A stretch of 64,000 nt of DNA from Caulobacter sp. S45 (GTDB lineage: Bacteria > Pseudomonadota > Alphaproteobacteria > Caulobacterales > Caulobacteraceae). Position numbers and translations under genes: made by a program. The notes below the pieces were generated by a model. That model saw only the letters and a list, made by a program, of their open reading frames with translations. It was not told the origin of the DNA and ran no database searches. Location of the stretch: positions 55,276-119,275 of the forward strand of contig NZ_LMUL01000001.1 of the NCBI RefSeq assembly GCF_009765965.1, written 5' to 3'. This document shows positions 51,359-60,355 of the stretch, piece by piece (the first letter of the stretch is position 1; each line of letters opens with the position of its first letter).

Positions 51359-52920
51359 CCCAGCCGCTCGGCGATATGCTCCGCCACCCTCAGCGCATTG
51401 GCGATGATGGTCAGGGTCGGGTTCACCGCCCCGATCGAGGGGAAGAAGGAGGCGTCGACCACGTAGAGGTTGTCCACCTCGTGGGTCCGGCAGTTCAGGT
51501 CCAGCACCGAGTTCTGCGGATCGGTCCCGAAGCGCAGGGTCCCGGCCTGGTGGGCGGTGCCGCCGATGGGGATGTCCTTGCCCAGATAGAGCGAGCGCGA
51601 CAGCAGGTGCGGATGGGCGTCGACCGCCGACAGCAGCCCCTCCAGCTTATGGCGCAGCCGCCGGTGCGCCTCGTCGCCGGTCGGCTTCATGTCGAGCATC
51701 ACCCGCCCGTCATGGCCCAGCGTGATCCGGTTGCTCGCCAGCGGCAGGTCCTCGGTCATCACCCAGAAGTCCAGCGAATGGCGCGCCAGTTCGTCGAACG
51801 GCTTTTCCGGGAAGAACGACAGGAACGGGGGCAGGGCTTCGCCGCGCACCTGCTCCCCGTGCGACTTGCCGATCATCTGGATGCAGCCCATCGGGAATTG
51901 GTAGTCCTCGGCCCCGAAGTAGAAGTCGCAGAGCGACAGGGTCTTCTGGAAAACCGTGTCGTTGGGCTCGCGGGAGATGGCCATGAAGGCGGAGTTGTTG
52001 TGGCGCATGTAGTTGCGCCCCACCTGGTCCGAACCGTTGGCCAGCCCGTTCGGATGCGCCTCGCTGGCCGACCGGAACATCAGCAGGGCCGACGACAGCG
52101 CTCCGCAGGCGGAGACCACGATGTCCGCGCTATAAATCTCCGAAGCGCCGTTGCGGGTCACGTGCACGGCGGTGACCGTGCGGCCAGAGGCGTCGGTCTC
52201 CAGCCGCTCGACATAGGCGCCGGTCAGCAGGGTCACGTTGGAATGCTGGATCGCCGGGTCGACGCAGATGATCTGGGCGTCGGCCTTGCCGTTGGTCAGG
52301 CAGGGGAAGCCGTCGAAGGCGTCGCAGCGCACGCAGGCGCTATGGGGCGAGACCTTGCCGTCGACCTCGTCCAGCAGGATCGCCAGCGGCTGGGGATAGG
52401 GGTGGTGTCCGGCCTTCTCCAGGGCGTCGTTCAGGGCCTGGATGCGCGGCTCGTGACGAACGGGCGGATGGGGGTAGGGCGCGCTGGCCCAGGGCTCGGT
52501 GGGATCGGCGCCGCGCAGGCCGTGGACGTGGAAGAGCTGTTCGGCGCGGGTGTAATAGGGCTCGAACACGTCGTAGCCCAGCGGCCACGCCGGCGAGACG
52601 CCGTCCTGGTGGACCAGTTCGCCGAAGTCCTGCTCGCGCAGGCGGAACAGGGCGCCGCCATACACCTTGGTGTTGCCGCCCACCACATAGTGCAGGCCGG
52701 GATGGAAGGCGTGGCCGGTCCCATCGTACCAGGTGTCCTTGGCCTGGTACTTGCCGTCGACGAACACGGCCTTGGAGTCCCAGTTGTCCCGCTCTCGCTT
52801 GAGGTAGTCGCCGCGCTCCAGCAGCAGGATGCGCTTGCCTGTCCGCGCCAACTCCAGCGCCAGGGTTCCACCGCCGGCGCCCGATCCGATGATGATGAGA
52901 TCGTAGCGGCCGTCGACCAT
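51268..52920 (-). CDS. GMC-family FAD-dependent oxidoreductase
   Basis: 550 residues. N-terminal FAD site YDLIIIGSGAGGGTLALELA with the Glu of LLLERGD, the GMC signature region around GGNTKVYGGALFRLREQD, an HHD-type active-site segment and the C-terminal DASFFPSIGAVNPTLTIIAN that closes the FAD site. Family members oxidise alcohols, sugars or sterols with quinone, cytochrome or oxygen as acceptor; no signal peptide is seen. A tail of about 27 residues after the FAD-closing helix is antisense to the last codons of the MFS gene. A DoxX-family membrane gene starts 88 bp away on the other strand. Confidence 0.92.
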   Translation of the reverse strand: MVDGRYDLIIIGSGAGGGTLALELARTGKRILLLERGDYLKRERDNWDSKAVFVDGKYQAKDTWYDGTGHAFHPGLHYVVGGNTKVYGGALFRLREQDFGELVHQDGVSPAWPLGYDVFEPYYTRAEQLFHVHGLRGADPTEPWASAPYPHPPVRHEPRIQALNDALEKAGHHPYPQPLAILLDEVDGKVSPHSACVRCDAFDGFPCLTNGKADAQIICVDPAIQHSNVTLLTGAYVERLETDASGRTVTAVHVTRNGASEIYSADIVVSACGALSSALLMFRSASEAHPNGLANGSDQVGRNYMRHNNSAFMAISREPNDTVFQKTLSLCDFYFGAEDYQFPMGCIQMIGKSHGEQVRGEALPPFLSFFPEKPFDELARHSLDFWVMTEDLPLASNRITLGHDGRVMLDMKPTGDEAHRRLRHKLEGLLSAVDAHPHLLSRSLYLGKDIPIGGTAHQAGTLRFGTDPQNSVLDLNCRTHEVDNLYVVDASFFPSIGAVNPTLTIIANALRVAEHIAERLGQPLRPDRPATSTISRPAADMPAPATETHG

Positions 52921-53008
52921 GGCGCATCCCCTTGTGACGCCGCGCGTTCATCGGCAGGGGGCTAACGCCAAGCTTGCGCGTCCGATCCGCCCCCTTGGGA
53001 ATTCAGCC

Positions 53009-53458
53009 ATGGTTTGGACGACGGCGGCGATCTGGATCCTGGCGCGGGTCTGCCTGGTGGCGATGTTCCCCTTCAGCGCCGCCGACAAGGTCTGGCACTG
53101 GAACAATTCCCTGGCCCAGGCGCGGTCCGACAAGCTGCCGGGCGGGGCGGTCATGTTGGTGCTGGCCATCCTGGTCGAGGCGATCACGCCGATCTGTATC
53201 GTCACCGGCCTGTTCGACCGACCGGCGGCGGTGATCCTGGCCGGGTTCTGCGTGGTGACAGCCGTGCTCTACCACCCGTTCTGGGCCTACCCGGATTTCT
53301 TCAGCCCAAACGACGACAGCAAGGGACGCGACCACTTCTGGCAGTTCCTGAAGAACTTCTGCATCGTGGGCGGGTTGATCCTCGTGGTTTTCGCCGGTTC
53401 GCTCACCCCGCTGGGCGATGCGGTCAAGCCATCGACCTGGTCCTCATCGGGACGTTAG
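53009..53458 (+). CDS. DoxX-family membrane protein
   Basis: 149 residues from the ATG at 53009 (GGGA eleven bases upstream); a longer frame is open but non-hydrophobic. Four helices: IWILARVCLVAMFPFSAADK, AVMLVLAILVEAITPICIVT, AAVILAGFCVVTAVLYHPFW and FLKNFCIVGGLILVVFAGSL. The DoxX fold carries a conserved WHFWQFLKN-like region. Family members form small membrane subunits of oxidoreductase complexes or respond to redox stress. It faces the GMC gene and its stop overlaps the convergent oxidoreductase gene by 4 nt. Confidence 0.88.
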   Translation: MVWTTAAIWILARVCLVAMFPFSAADKVWHWNNSLAQARSDKLPGGAVMLVLAILVEAITPICIVTGLFDRPAAVILAGFCVVTAVLYHPFWAYPDFFSPNDDSKGRDHFWQFLKNFCIVGGLILVVFAGSLTPLGDAVKPSTWSSSGR

Positions 53459-54396
53459 AAGCTGAACGCCTCCACCGGCGTGCGGCGGCCGAGCATGAAG
53501 GCGTCCGCCACCAGCTGGAAGGGCGCCGCATCGACCTTGGACTGGGATGCGTCCAGTAGGGAGGCGAATTCGCGGTAGATGTCGGGATACTCGTCGGGCG
53601 GCCCGATCAGGGGCGGCTGGCCCGCGATCTCGAGCCTAGCGCCGCCGTCGCTGAGTTTCAGCTTCAAGCCGTCCGTGGTCTCGACATCGATCTCCCAGGT
53701 CTGCGGCCCGGTCTGGCGCCAGTCCAGCACGCCGCGAAGCTGCTCGTCGGGTTGCAGGCCGGTGCTGAAGCTGAGATCGGCCGCGATCGGCCCTTGGCGG
53801 TTGGCCGGAACGTAAAGCTCGGCCGAGCTGATGAAGATGGGTTCGGGCATGATCCGGGTCAGGATCGACATGGCGTTTATGCCCGGATCGAAGATACCGA
53901 AGCCGCCCGCGTCCAAGATCCAGTCCTGTCCCGGATGCCAGCGTCGGATGTCTTCCTTCCAGGTGACTTGCAGCACCTTGACCCGCTTACCGGTCAGCGC
54001 CGCGGCTGCGGCCTTCACCGCCGCATTGTGCTGGGCGTGGTAGGTGGCGAAGGCGACCTTGCCGGCCGCCTTGGCGCGATGCTCGATGTCGGCAACCTCG
54101 GTGACCGTGCCGGCCGGCGGCTTCTCGAGCAGGATGTTCTTGCCAGCGGCCAGGCAGTCGGCGGCGATGGTCCGACGCGGCCCCGGCGGGGTGCAGATCG
54201 CCACGGCGTCCAGATCGGCGACCTGTTTGAGCATTTCAGGATAGGTCGCGAACGACGGAATCGAGCCGGGAGAGGGGCCGCCGCTCACATTCGAGATCGC
54301 GGCGAGCTCGAAGTTGGGCGAATTGACGATCGCCGGCGCATGCTGATCGCGCGCGATCTTGCCGAACCCGATGATGCCGATCTTGTATTTGGCCAT
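53455..54396 (-). CDS. Gfo/Idh/MocA-family oxidoreductase, galactose dehydrogenase-like
   Basis: 313 residues. Rossmann start KIGIIGFGKIARDQHAPAIV, the family motif LLEKPPAGT (about 93-101) with the catalytic-lysine Lys95, and GGFGIFDPGINAMSIL with the Asp/His-like helix that positions the sugar. The sequence LQVTWKEDIRRWHPGQDWIL matches D-galactose 1-dehydrogenase-type members, which oxidise sugars with NAD(P). No sugar-catabolic genes are adjacent. Convergent with DoxX (4-nt overlap); divergent from the JmjC gene. Confidence 0.88.
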   Translation of the reverse strand: MAKYKIGIIGFGKIARDQHAPAIVNSPNFELAAISNVSGGPSPGSIPSFATYPEMLKQVADLDAVAICTPPGPRRTIAADCLAAGKNILLEKPPAGTVTEVADIEHRAKAAGKVAFATYHAQHNAAVKAAAAALTGKRVKVLQVTWKEDIRRWHPGQDWILDAGGFGIFDPGINAMSILTRIMPEPIFISSAELYVPANRQGPIAADLSFSTGLQPDEQLRGVLDWRQTGPQTWEIDVETTDGLKLKLSDGGARLEIAGQPPLIGPPDEYPDIYREFASLLDASQSKVDAAPFQLVADAFMLGRRTPVEAFSF

Positions 54397-54639
54397 GCCG
54401 CAGACCTAGCACGGCTTGGATCGAAACACGCACGCTGCCGCAGCAGGGCCTTCGCCGATCCGGCTTCGAGCGCTTTTCCGTGACGCCGAAACGGGCAGGG
54501 ACCTACGCTTCCAAAAAGTCGCAGAGGTGGGAATGCGGACGGCGCACGAATATGTCCCGCCCATGCTATGGGCGTGGGATCGGTTTGCGCCCCATGTCCG
54601 CGATCGGCGCGACTGTTCTGTGTTCGTCGGAGATCGAGC

Positions 54640-55833
54640 GTGCTTGTCGCTGAGGCTTACGGGATCATAGGTGATGTGCTCGCACCGCTGCCCGTCGGCG
54701 ACTTCTTCGACAAGATCGTCGGGCAGCAGTTCATCAAGGTGGCCGCCCAACCGATAAACTACAGGACCACGCTCCTAGGCCCGAATCCGGAAGATTGTCT
54801 CTTGTCGGCTTTCGCCGCCGTCGCGCCCAAGATCACGAGCCACGCCGCCGCGCCCATGGTTCCGCCGCCCCGCTCGGAGTCGGTGGCGAGCAAGGAAGCC
54901 TTCCGGAGCAAGATCGAGGCGTTCCACACCGGCGGATATACCGTCCGCATTCCCGATCTCCGTTCGCTTTCGCCTGGCTTGGACGCGTTCATGCGGGCGT
55001 TGGAGATCGTGCTGCACCAGCCGGTGGAGGCCGCTGCGTTCTGGAGTCGAGGGGATGCGGCGGCGCCGTTGCATCACGACGATCAGGACATCGTCGTGAT
55101 CCAGCTCCAGGGACGCAAGCGGTGGCATATATCGTCTGGGCGATCCCCGCTTCCGAATGTCTGGAAGTCAAGGCCCAGCGAAAGTTATGAGCTCCAAAGC
55201 TACACGGAAGTCGAGGTGGGTCCGGGCGATCTTCTCTACCTCCCGCGAGGGACCGCACACCGTGTGGATGCGCTATCGGACTCCCTGCACCTGTCGATCG
55301 GGTTCGTGCCGCTGACGTTGCGGGAGGCCGTCATAGCGACCCTGGATCACCTGTCGGACCTGGATCGTCCATGGCGGGAAGGTGTGAGCAAGCATCTGGC
55401 TCTGGATATAAGGCGAAACGAGTTCAACGATTTGCCGACCAAGGTGCGCGCCGCACTGGGGCAGATGGCGCATCTGGCCGAGGACGACGGCTTCATCGCC
55501 CAGGCCTTGCAGCGGCGGTCGTCAAGGGTGATCGGCGATCTGAACAAGATGGCGCCCTCGACCTTCCGCCCGCCGCTGAACGCCACCACCTTGCTGCGGC
55601 ACGCGACATTGGCGACCTGCCATCTGTCAGCCGACGACGACAGGTTGGACGTCAGCTATCCGGGCGGACATATCTATGTTCATCGCGCGGTCGAACAGAG
55701 CGTTCTGTTCATCGTCCATACGTCGCAATTCCGCATCCAGGATATTCCGGGCGTCCTGACCGACGAGGTCCGCGAAGCGCTCGTGGCGAAGTTCGTGGAT
55801 AGCGGCTTTCTCCACGTCGTCCTGGAATCCTGA
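54640..55833 (+). CDS. JmjC-type cupin oxygenase, stand-alone
   Basis: 397 residues from a GTG at 54640, supported by GGAG seven bases upstream. N-terminal VGDFFDKIVGQQFIKV is the JmjC-family entry. The iron site is in APLHHDDQDIVVIQLQGRKR (His145/His146 with Asp147/148) and the distal histidine in LLYLPRGTAHRVDAL (His207); the lysine after QGRK fits 2-oxoglutarate binding. The C-terminal half is helical, like the dimerisation and winged-helix parts of the bacterial ribosomal oxygenases of the YcfD group, though the chain is of similar length and less conserved. Likely hydroxylates a protein or peptide; substrate unknown. No modified-peptide precursor gene is seen nearby. Confidence 0.85.
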   Translation: MLVAEAYGIIGDVLAPLPVGDFFDKIVGQQFIKVAAQPINYRTTLLGPNPEDCLLSAFAAVAPKITSHAAAPMVPPPRSESVASKEAFRSKIEAFHTGGYTVRIPDLRSLSPGLDAFMRALEIVLHQPVEAAAFWSRGDAAAPLHHDDQDIVVIQLQGRKRWHISSGRSPLPNVWKSRPSESYELQSYTEVEVGPGDLLYLPRGTAHRVDALSDSLHLSIGFVPLTLREAVIATLDHLSDLDRPWREGVSKHLALDIRRNEFNDLPTKVRAALGQMAHLAEDDGFIAQALQRRSSRVIGDLNKMAPSTFRPPLNATTLLRHATLATCHLSADDDRLDVSYPGGHIYVHRAVEQSVLFIVHTSQFRIQDIPGVLTDEVREALVAKFVDSGFLHVVLES

Positions 55834-55970
55834 CGCTTGGCCGACGGGCGGCGGCGGCGGGATGGATACGGCTTCGGCATACCGGCTCCTCACGCGGCGA
55901 AAATCCTCGCAGACATTGCGGCTGGCCCAACACCCGCCTAGCGTCGGGCCAGGGTTTGACGGGGTAGGCG

Positions 55971-57344
55971 ATGAGAACGGGTATTCGGCGCGCGGCGCTG
56001 GCGGGTGTGGCCGCACTGGCGACGATCTCTGCGGGTGCGGCGGGTGCGCTCGACATTCCCGCCACCAAGGCGGCCATCGACCAGGGCCTGGATCGTCAGT
56101 ATCCGCACCTCGACGCGCTGTACAAGGACATCCACAAACACCCCGAGCTCGGCTTCCTCGAAGTGAGGACGGCCAAGACCCTGGCGGCCGAGATGCGCGC
56201 TCTGGGCTTCGAGGTGACCGAAGGGGTCGGCAAGACCGGGCTGGTGGCCATCTATCATAATGGGCCGGGTCCGACGGTGATGGTCCGCACCGAGCTCGAC
56301 GCCCTGCCGCTGCCGGAGAAGACCGGCCTGCCTTACGCCAGCACGGCGACCCAACTGTGGAAGGGCGTGGAGACGCCCGTCGCCCACGCGTGCGGCCACG
56401 ACATCCACATGGCGGTCTGGGTCGGGACGGCCAAGACCCTGGTCGATCTCAAGGCGCGCTGGAGCGGGACCCTGATGTTCATCGCTCAGCCGGCGGAGGA
56501 GCTGGCCAGCGGCGCCAAGGCCATGGTGGACGACGGGCTGTTCACCCGCTTCAGGAAGCCTGACTACGGCTTCGCCCTGCACGTCGGCACCGATCCGGTC
56601 GGCGACGTCGCCTATCGCTCCGGCGTCATGAGCTCCAATTCCGACGAACTGGACGTGCTGTTCACCGGTCGGGGCGGCCATGGGGCCAAGCCGCACATCA
56701 CCATCGATCCGGTGATGATGGCCGGCCGTTTCATCGTCGACGTGCAGAGCGTGATCAGCCGGGAGAAGGACCCATCCGCCTTTGGTGTGATCACCATCGG
56801 CTCGGTGCAGGCGGGCAACGCCGGCAACGTGATCCCCGACACCGCCCTGCTGCGCGGTACGATCCGCTCGTTCGATCCGGAGGTGCGCACCAAGCTGCTC
56901 GACGGGATCAGCCGCACCGCGCGCGCCGAAGCCATGATGGCCGGCGCGCCCGAGCCCAAGGTGACGTTCGGGGCGGGCGGCAAGGCGGTGGTCAACGATG
57001 CGGCCCTGTCGGATCGGAGCATCGGGGTGCTGAAGGCCGCCTTCGGGGCCAAGGCCGAGGCGATGGAGCAGCCCAACTTCGCCAGCGAGGACTATTCCGA
57101 ATACATCATCGCCGGCGTCCCCTCCTTCTTCTTCCGTCTGGGCGGCATCGATCCGGGGGTGCTGGCCAAGGCCGAGGCGGCGCATACCTCGGTGCCGGGC
57201 AATCACTCGCCCTATTTCGCGCCTGTCCCGGAGCCTGCGATCCGCACCGGCGTCGAGGCGATGAGCCTGTTGGTGATGAGCACGCTGCAGCCCGCTGCTT
57301 CAGGCCAGGTCGGCGTCGTAGCGGCTCAGCGAAGCGGAGAATGA
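55971..57344 (+). CDS. exported M20-family metallo-amidohydrolase (hippurate-hydrolase-like)
   Basis: 457 residues. Signal peptide RRAALAGVAALATISAGAAG. Metal ligands: HACGHDIHMAVWV (His), RTELDALPLPEKT (Asp), QPAEELASGAKAMVDDGL (Glu-Glu) and a late His in VPGNHSPYFAP. Family members remove acyl groups from amino acids (hippurate, N-acetyl or indole-acetyl conjugates); an exported form is common in this order. GTGATG-like DIHMAVWVGTAKTLVD and NSDELDVLFTGRGGHGAKPH mark the dimerisation domain. Stand-alone gene; gap to the acyltransferase gene is 30 bp, convergent. Confidence 0.93.
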   Translation: MRTGIRRAALAGVAALATISAGAAGALDIPATKAAIDQGLDRQYPHLDALYKDIHKHPELGFLEVRTAKTLAAEMRALGFEVTEGVGKTGLVAIYHNGPGPTVMVRTELDALPLPEKTGLPYASTATQLWKGVETPVAHACGHDIHMAVWVGTAKTLVDLKARWSGTLMFIAQPAEELASGAKAMVDDGLFTRFRKPDYGFALHVGTDPVGDVAYRSGVMSSNSDELDVLFTGRGGHGAKPHITIDPVMMAGRFIVDVQSVISREKDPSAFGVITIGSVQAGNAGNVIPDTALLRGTIRSFDPEVRTKLLDGISRTARAEAMMAGAPEPKVTFGAGGKAVVNDAALSDRSIGVLKAAFGAKAEAMEQPNFASEDYSEYIIAGVPSFFFRLGGIDPGVLAKAEAAHTSVPGNHSPYFAPVPEPAIRTGVEAMSLLVMSTLQPAASGQVGVVAAQRSGE

Positions 57345-57374
57345 CCGGGCGGGGCTGGGTCCTTATCCAGTCGC

Positions 57375-58460
57375 CTAGGCTTCTCCGGGGTTGAAGTCGG
57401 GCCGCAATCGGGCGGGGCGCACGAACCGCAGCGCCGCTAGCCAGCGTCGCAGCGGCCGGTCGTAGACGTGATCGGCCAGGGCGCCGATCATGACCAGGCC
57501 AAGCAGGAACAGGCCGCCGTTCACGAGCACCGACACCCCTTGCCCGCGATCGACCACCAACCCCACCAGACGGCCCAGGGGGTGATGCAGGACGTAGACG
57601 GCGTAGGACACTGCGCCGAGGAAGCCGAACAAGGCGCCGCTGACGCGCCCGGGCTCCCGCTGCACGGCCATGCCCACGATGGCGGGGAAGGCCAGCATCA
57701 CGGCGCCCAGTTCGTACAGGTGCCGCAGGCTGGAAGACGGCCTCGCCATGAGCGCCGCCGCCAGGACGGCGAGACAGGTGCAGGCTGCGATAGGGCCGCA
57801 ACGCCTAGGCAAGCGCAGGCGGAACATGGACACTCCCAGGAAGAACGAGAAGCTGAGCCGGGCCATAAGCAGGGGGAAGGCCTTCGCGCTCCAGCCCTCG
57901 TCCAGGGATCCGTAGGCGTATTCGGCCGCGACCAAGCCCGCGCCGGACAGCGCCACGATGGTCCACAGCGCCCGCCGTCCCAACCGCTTCACCGCCGCCG
58001 CATAGACGAGGTTCACCGCGAGTTCGGGCGCCAGGGTCCAGGTGGGGCCATCGAGGATCGAGCCGCCCTTGGGCAATAGTGGAAGGGCCGGAAGCATCAG
58101 CAGCGCGACCGCCAAGGTCTGCACCAAGGCGGCGGGATCGAGGCCGCCGCCCTCCACATAGGCCGTGGCGACCCACGCGACCACACCGAGTCCGAGGCCG
58201 AGAAGATAGAGCGGGTAGAGCCGGATCAGCCGCGTCTTCATGAACGATAGCAGTGACCGGCCGGCGAGCAGGCGGGCCTCGTAGGCGTGGGCGACCACGA
58301 ACCCGCTCAGCAGGAAGAACAGGTCCACGGCCAGGAAACTCTCCGGGAACAGGTTTCCGGGAAAGATCGCGCCGACGTGGCGAGTGACCACGATCAGGGC
58401 CGCGACGCCGCGTAGTCCGTCCAGGGTGCGGTAGGCTCGACCGGGATCAGGTTCGCTCAT
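57375..58460 (-). CDS. membrane acyltransferase, acyltransferase_3 (OafA/NodX-like) family
   Basis: 361 residues, ten helices. The family start TLDGLRGVAALIVVTRHVGA contains the catalytic-region Arg-His, followed by FFLLSGFVVAHAYEARLLAG with the FxxSGF motif. Members move acetyl, succinyl or other acyl groups from the cytoplasm to polysaccharides, lipid A or exported sugars. No SGNH domain is fused, so it is the short type. No surface-polysaccharide genes are adjacent. Follows the MHS transporter gene by 70 bp on the same strand. Confidence 0.9.
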   Translation of the reverse strand: MSEPDPGRAYRTLDGLRGVAALIVVTRHVGAIFPGNLFPESFLAVDLFFLLSGFVVAHAYEARLLAGRSLLSFMKTRLIRLYPLYLLGLGLGVVAWVATAYVEGGGLDPAALVQTLAVALLMLPALPLLPKGGSILDGPTWTLAPELAVNLVYAAAVKRLGRRALWTIVALSGAGLVAAEYAYGSLDEGWSAKAFPLLMARLSFSFFLGVSMFRLRLPRRCGPIAACTCLAVLAAALMARPSSSLRHLYELGAVMLAFPAIVGMAVQREPGRVSGALFGFLGAVSYAVYVLHHPLGRLVGLVVDRGQGVSVLVNGGLFLLGLVMIGALADHVYDRPLRRWLAALRFVRPARLRPDFNPGEA

Positions 58461-58470
58461 TCGATGGTCC

Positions 58471-58486
58471 GCGCCGCCGGCGGCGC
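58471..58486. terminator. GC-rich hairpin after the MHS transporter gene
   Basis: GCGCCGCCGGCGGCGC is a perfect 16-bp palindrome about 45 bases past the stop of the MHS transporter gene on the minus strand and 11 bases before the acyltransferase start. Without a T-run it is only a weak terminator candidate; it would also place the acyltransferase ATG close to a hairpin. Confidence 0.3.
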
Positions 58487-58530
58487 GCCAGCCAGCGGCA
58501 CGACATAGCCGAAGGGGCGCGGGATTGTCG

Positions 58531-60135
58531 CTATCTTACCGCCACTGCATCCCGCTGGGATCGGATCAGGAGGGCGCCGAGCACGAACACCGTCAAGGCG
58601 AACGCGGCGGGCGCCCATAGGCCGCCGTAGATGTCGCCGGCGCGAAGCGCCAACGCAGAAACGACGAAGGGGGTCATCCCGCCAAACCATCCGGTTCCGA
58701 AATTGTAGGCCACGCCGATGGAGGTGTAGCGGATGCGGGGCGGGAACTGCTCGACCAGGAACGCCGCCAGGGGCCCGAAGACCATGGCGCTCAGCACCGC
58801 CAGCCCGATCAGCACCAGTTCGATCATCACCACATTGACCCGCGCCGGATCGGGCTTTGCCGGGTAGCCGGCCTTCGCCAGGGCCTTGGCGAACTGGGCG
58901 GGTTCGAACCCCGCCAAGCGCTGACCGGCGATGGTGGTGAGGACCTCAGCGCCAGCTTGGCTCGGGACGGAGGCGTAGTTGAGGCCGGCCTTGTTCAGGA
59001 AATTCTTGGCCTTGTCGCAGGTGGATAGCTTGGTTGCGGGCGTGACGAACAGACGAAACCGGCAGGTGTCGGAGGCTACGGTGATCTGTGTGCTGGCCTG
59101 GAAGGTCTCCAGCGCCGGATTGCCGAAATGCACCAACGCCTTGAAGGCTGGGAGATAGAACACAGCCGCCAGCAGGCAGGCGGTCAGCATGATCCACTTG
59201 CGGCTGAACCTGTCCGACAGCCAACCGAAGAAGGGCTGGAACGGCAGGCTGACCAGGATCGAGACCGCCACCAGCACATCGACCGCCGACGGCTCCATGC
59301 GCAGGGCGCCGGTGAGGAAGAAGACCGGATACAGCGCGCCCGTATACCCCAGCACGCCCTGACCCGCGCAGAGGATCAGCGCCGCCAGGATACGTCTGAG
59401 GTTGGCGGGATCGCCCAGGCTTTCGGCCAGTGGCGAATGCGAGGTGCGCTTGGCCTGCTGGATCGCGCGGAATACCGGCGACTCCTCCAGTCCCAGCCGA
59501 ATCCAGACCGACAGCGCCAGCAGGATGATCGAGAGCAGGAACGGCAGGCGCCAGCCCCAGGCGTCGAACGCCTTTGGCCCTATGGCGTGCTCGCAGGCCA
59601 TGATCACGGCGAGCGCGATCAGTTGGCCGCCGGTCACGGTCATCTGCAGCCAGCCGGTGCGTGCGCCACGCCGGCTCTCCGGCGCATATTCGCCGACATA
59701 GGTGGCGGCGCCGCCATACTCGCCACCCACCGAAAGGCCCTGGATCAGCCGCAGCGTCACCAGCAGCGCCGGCGCCCACCAGCCGATCTGGGCGAAGGTC
59801 GGCACGAAGCCGAGGGCGGCGGTGGACAGTCCCATCAGGGAGATGGTGATCAGGAAGGTGAACTTGCGACCGACCTTGTCGCCGAGCGGGCCGAACACCA
59901 GGGCGCCGATCGGGCGCACGATGAAGCCCGCCCCGAAGGTCGCCAGCGAGAACAGCAGGCCCGACGCCTCCGATCCGCGGGGAAAGAACAGGGCGCTGAA
60001 ATGCACCGCCAGCAGGGCGTACAGGAAAAAGTCGTACCACTCGAAAGCCGATCCCAGCGCCGCGCCGACCAAGGCCCGCCAGCCGCCGCCCGGATTGACC
60101 GAGAGGGTTTGCTCCGCGCCTGGTCGCTGCTGCAT
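58531..60135 (-). CDS. MFS transporter, metabolite:H+ symporter (MHS) family
   Basis: 534 residues, longer than the usual 430-450 because of a loop of about 90 residues between helices 9 and 10 (about 345-430) that carries two cysteines (SDTCRFRLF, LSTCDKAKN) and would face the periplasm. Family motifs: ALGSAFEWYDFFLYALLAV in TM1, GPLGDKVGRKFTFLI (motif A) and GGEYGGAATYVGEYAPESRR in TM4. MHS members import shikimate, alpha-ketoglutarate, proline, citrate and similar acids. It faces the FAD monooxygenase gene across a 220-bp region with two palindromes, so import of that pathway's substrate is likely, unless it serves a separate pathway. Confidence 0.9.
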   Translation of the reverse strand: MQQRPGAEQTLSVNPGGGWRALVGAALGSAFEWYDFFLYALLAVHFSALFFPRGSEASGLLFSLATFGAGFIVRPIGALVFGPLGDKVGRKFTFLITISLMGLSTAALGFVPTFAQIGWWAPALLVTLRLIQGLSVGGEYGGAATYVGEYAPESRRGARTGWLQMTVTGGQLIALAVIMACEHAIGPKAFDAWGWRLPFLLSIILLALSVWIRLGLEESPVFRAIQQAKRTSHSPLAESLGDPANLRRILAALILCAGQGVLGYTGALYPVFFLTGALRMEPSAVDVLVAVSILVSLPFQPFFGWLSDRFSRKWIMLTACLLAAVFYLPAFKALVHFGNPALETFQASTQITVASDTCRFRLFVTPATKLSTCDKAKNFLNKAGLNYASVPSQAGAEVLTTIAGQRLAGFEPAQFAKALAKAGYPAKPDPARVNVVMIELVLIGLAVLSAMVFGPLAAFLVEQFPPRIRYTSIGVAYNFGTGWFGGMTPFVVSALALRAGDIYGGLWAPAAFALTVFVLGALLIRSQRDAVAVR

Positions 60136-60161
60136 CTTCCGCCCGCCCGTGTTGTTTCTTG

Positions 60162-60179
60162 GCGACCGGCGCCGGTCGC
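60162..60179. promoter_or_regulatory. perfect 18-bp palindrome before the MHS transporter
   Basis: GCGACCGGCGCCGGTCGC reads identically on both strands and lies 27 bp before the transporter ATG at 60135. It could be an operator or a hairpin in the 5' leader of the transporter message. Confidence 0.4.
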
Positions 60180-60275
60180 AATTGGCGGAATCGCTCGCCC
60201 GCGTCGCCCGAGGCCGAGTCTGTCACGCACGACAATTTGCTGTCAATGTCGATTTGATTACTTACAATAATCTTT

Positions 60276-60298
60276 GATATCGGATAATTGGCGATATC
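60276..60298. promoter_or_regulatory. inverted repeat GATATCG-N9-CGATATC, candidate operator for the monooxygenase operon
   Basis: Seven-base arms (60276-60282 and 60292-60298) flank a 9-base AT-rich spacer inside an unusually AT-rich block of the genome. TTGATT at 60254-60259 with ATATCG 17 bases further is a possible plus-strand promoter that the repeat would overlap. The start codon of the monooxygenase lies about 58 bp downstream. Confidence 0.45.
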
Positions 60299-60355
60299 GG
60301 CAGAACGCCCCGCTATGACGGGGCGATGTCCTCCGTTGGTCGAGGGAACAGCGTC

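Noticed and set aside
58897-58915. GGCGGGTTCGAACCCCGCC looks like a tRNA T-arm.
   Set aside because: It lies within the coding sequence of the MHS transporter; no anticodon arm, acceptor stem or CCA fits around it.
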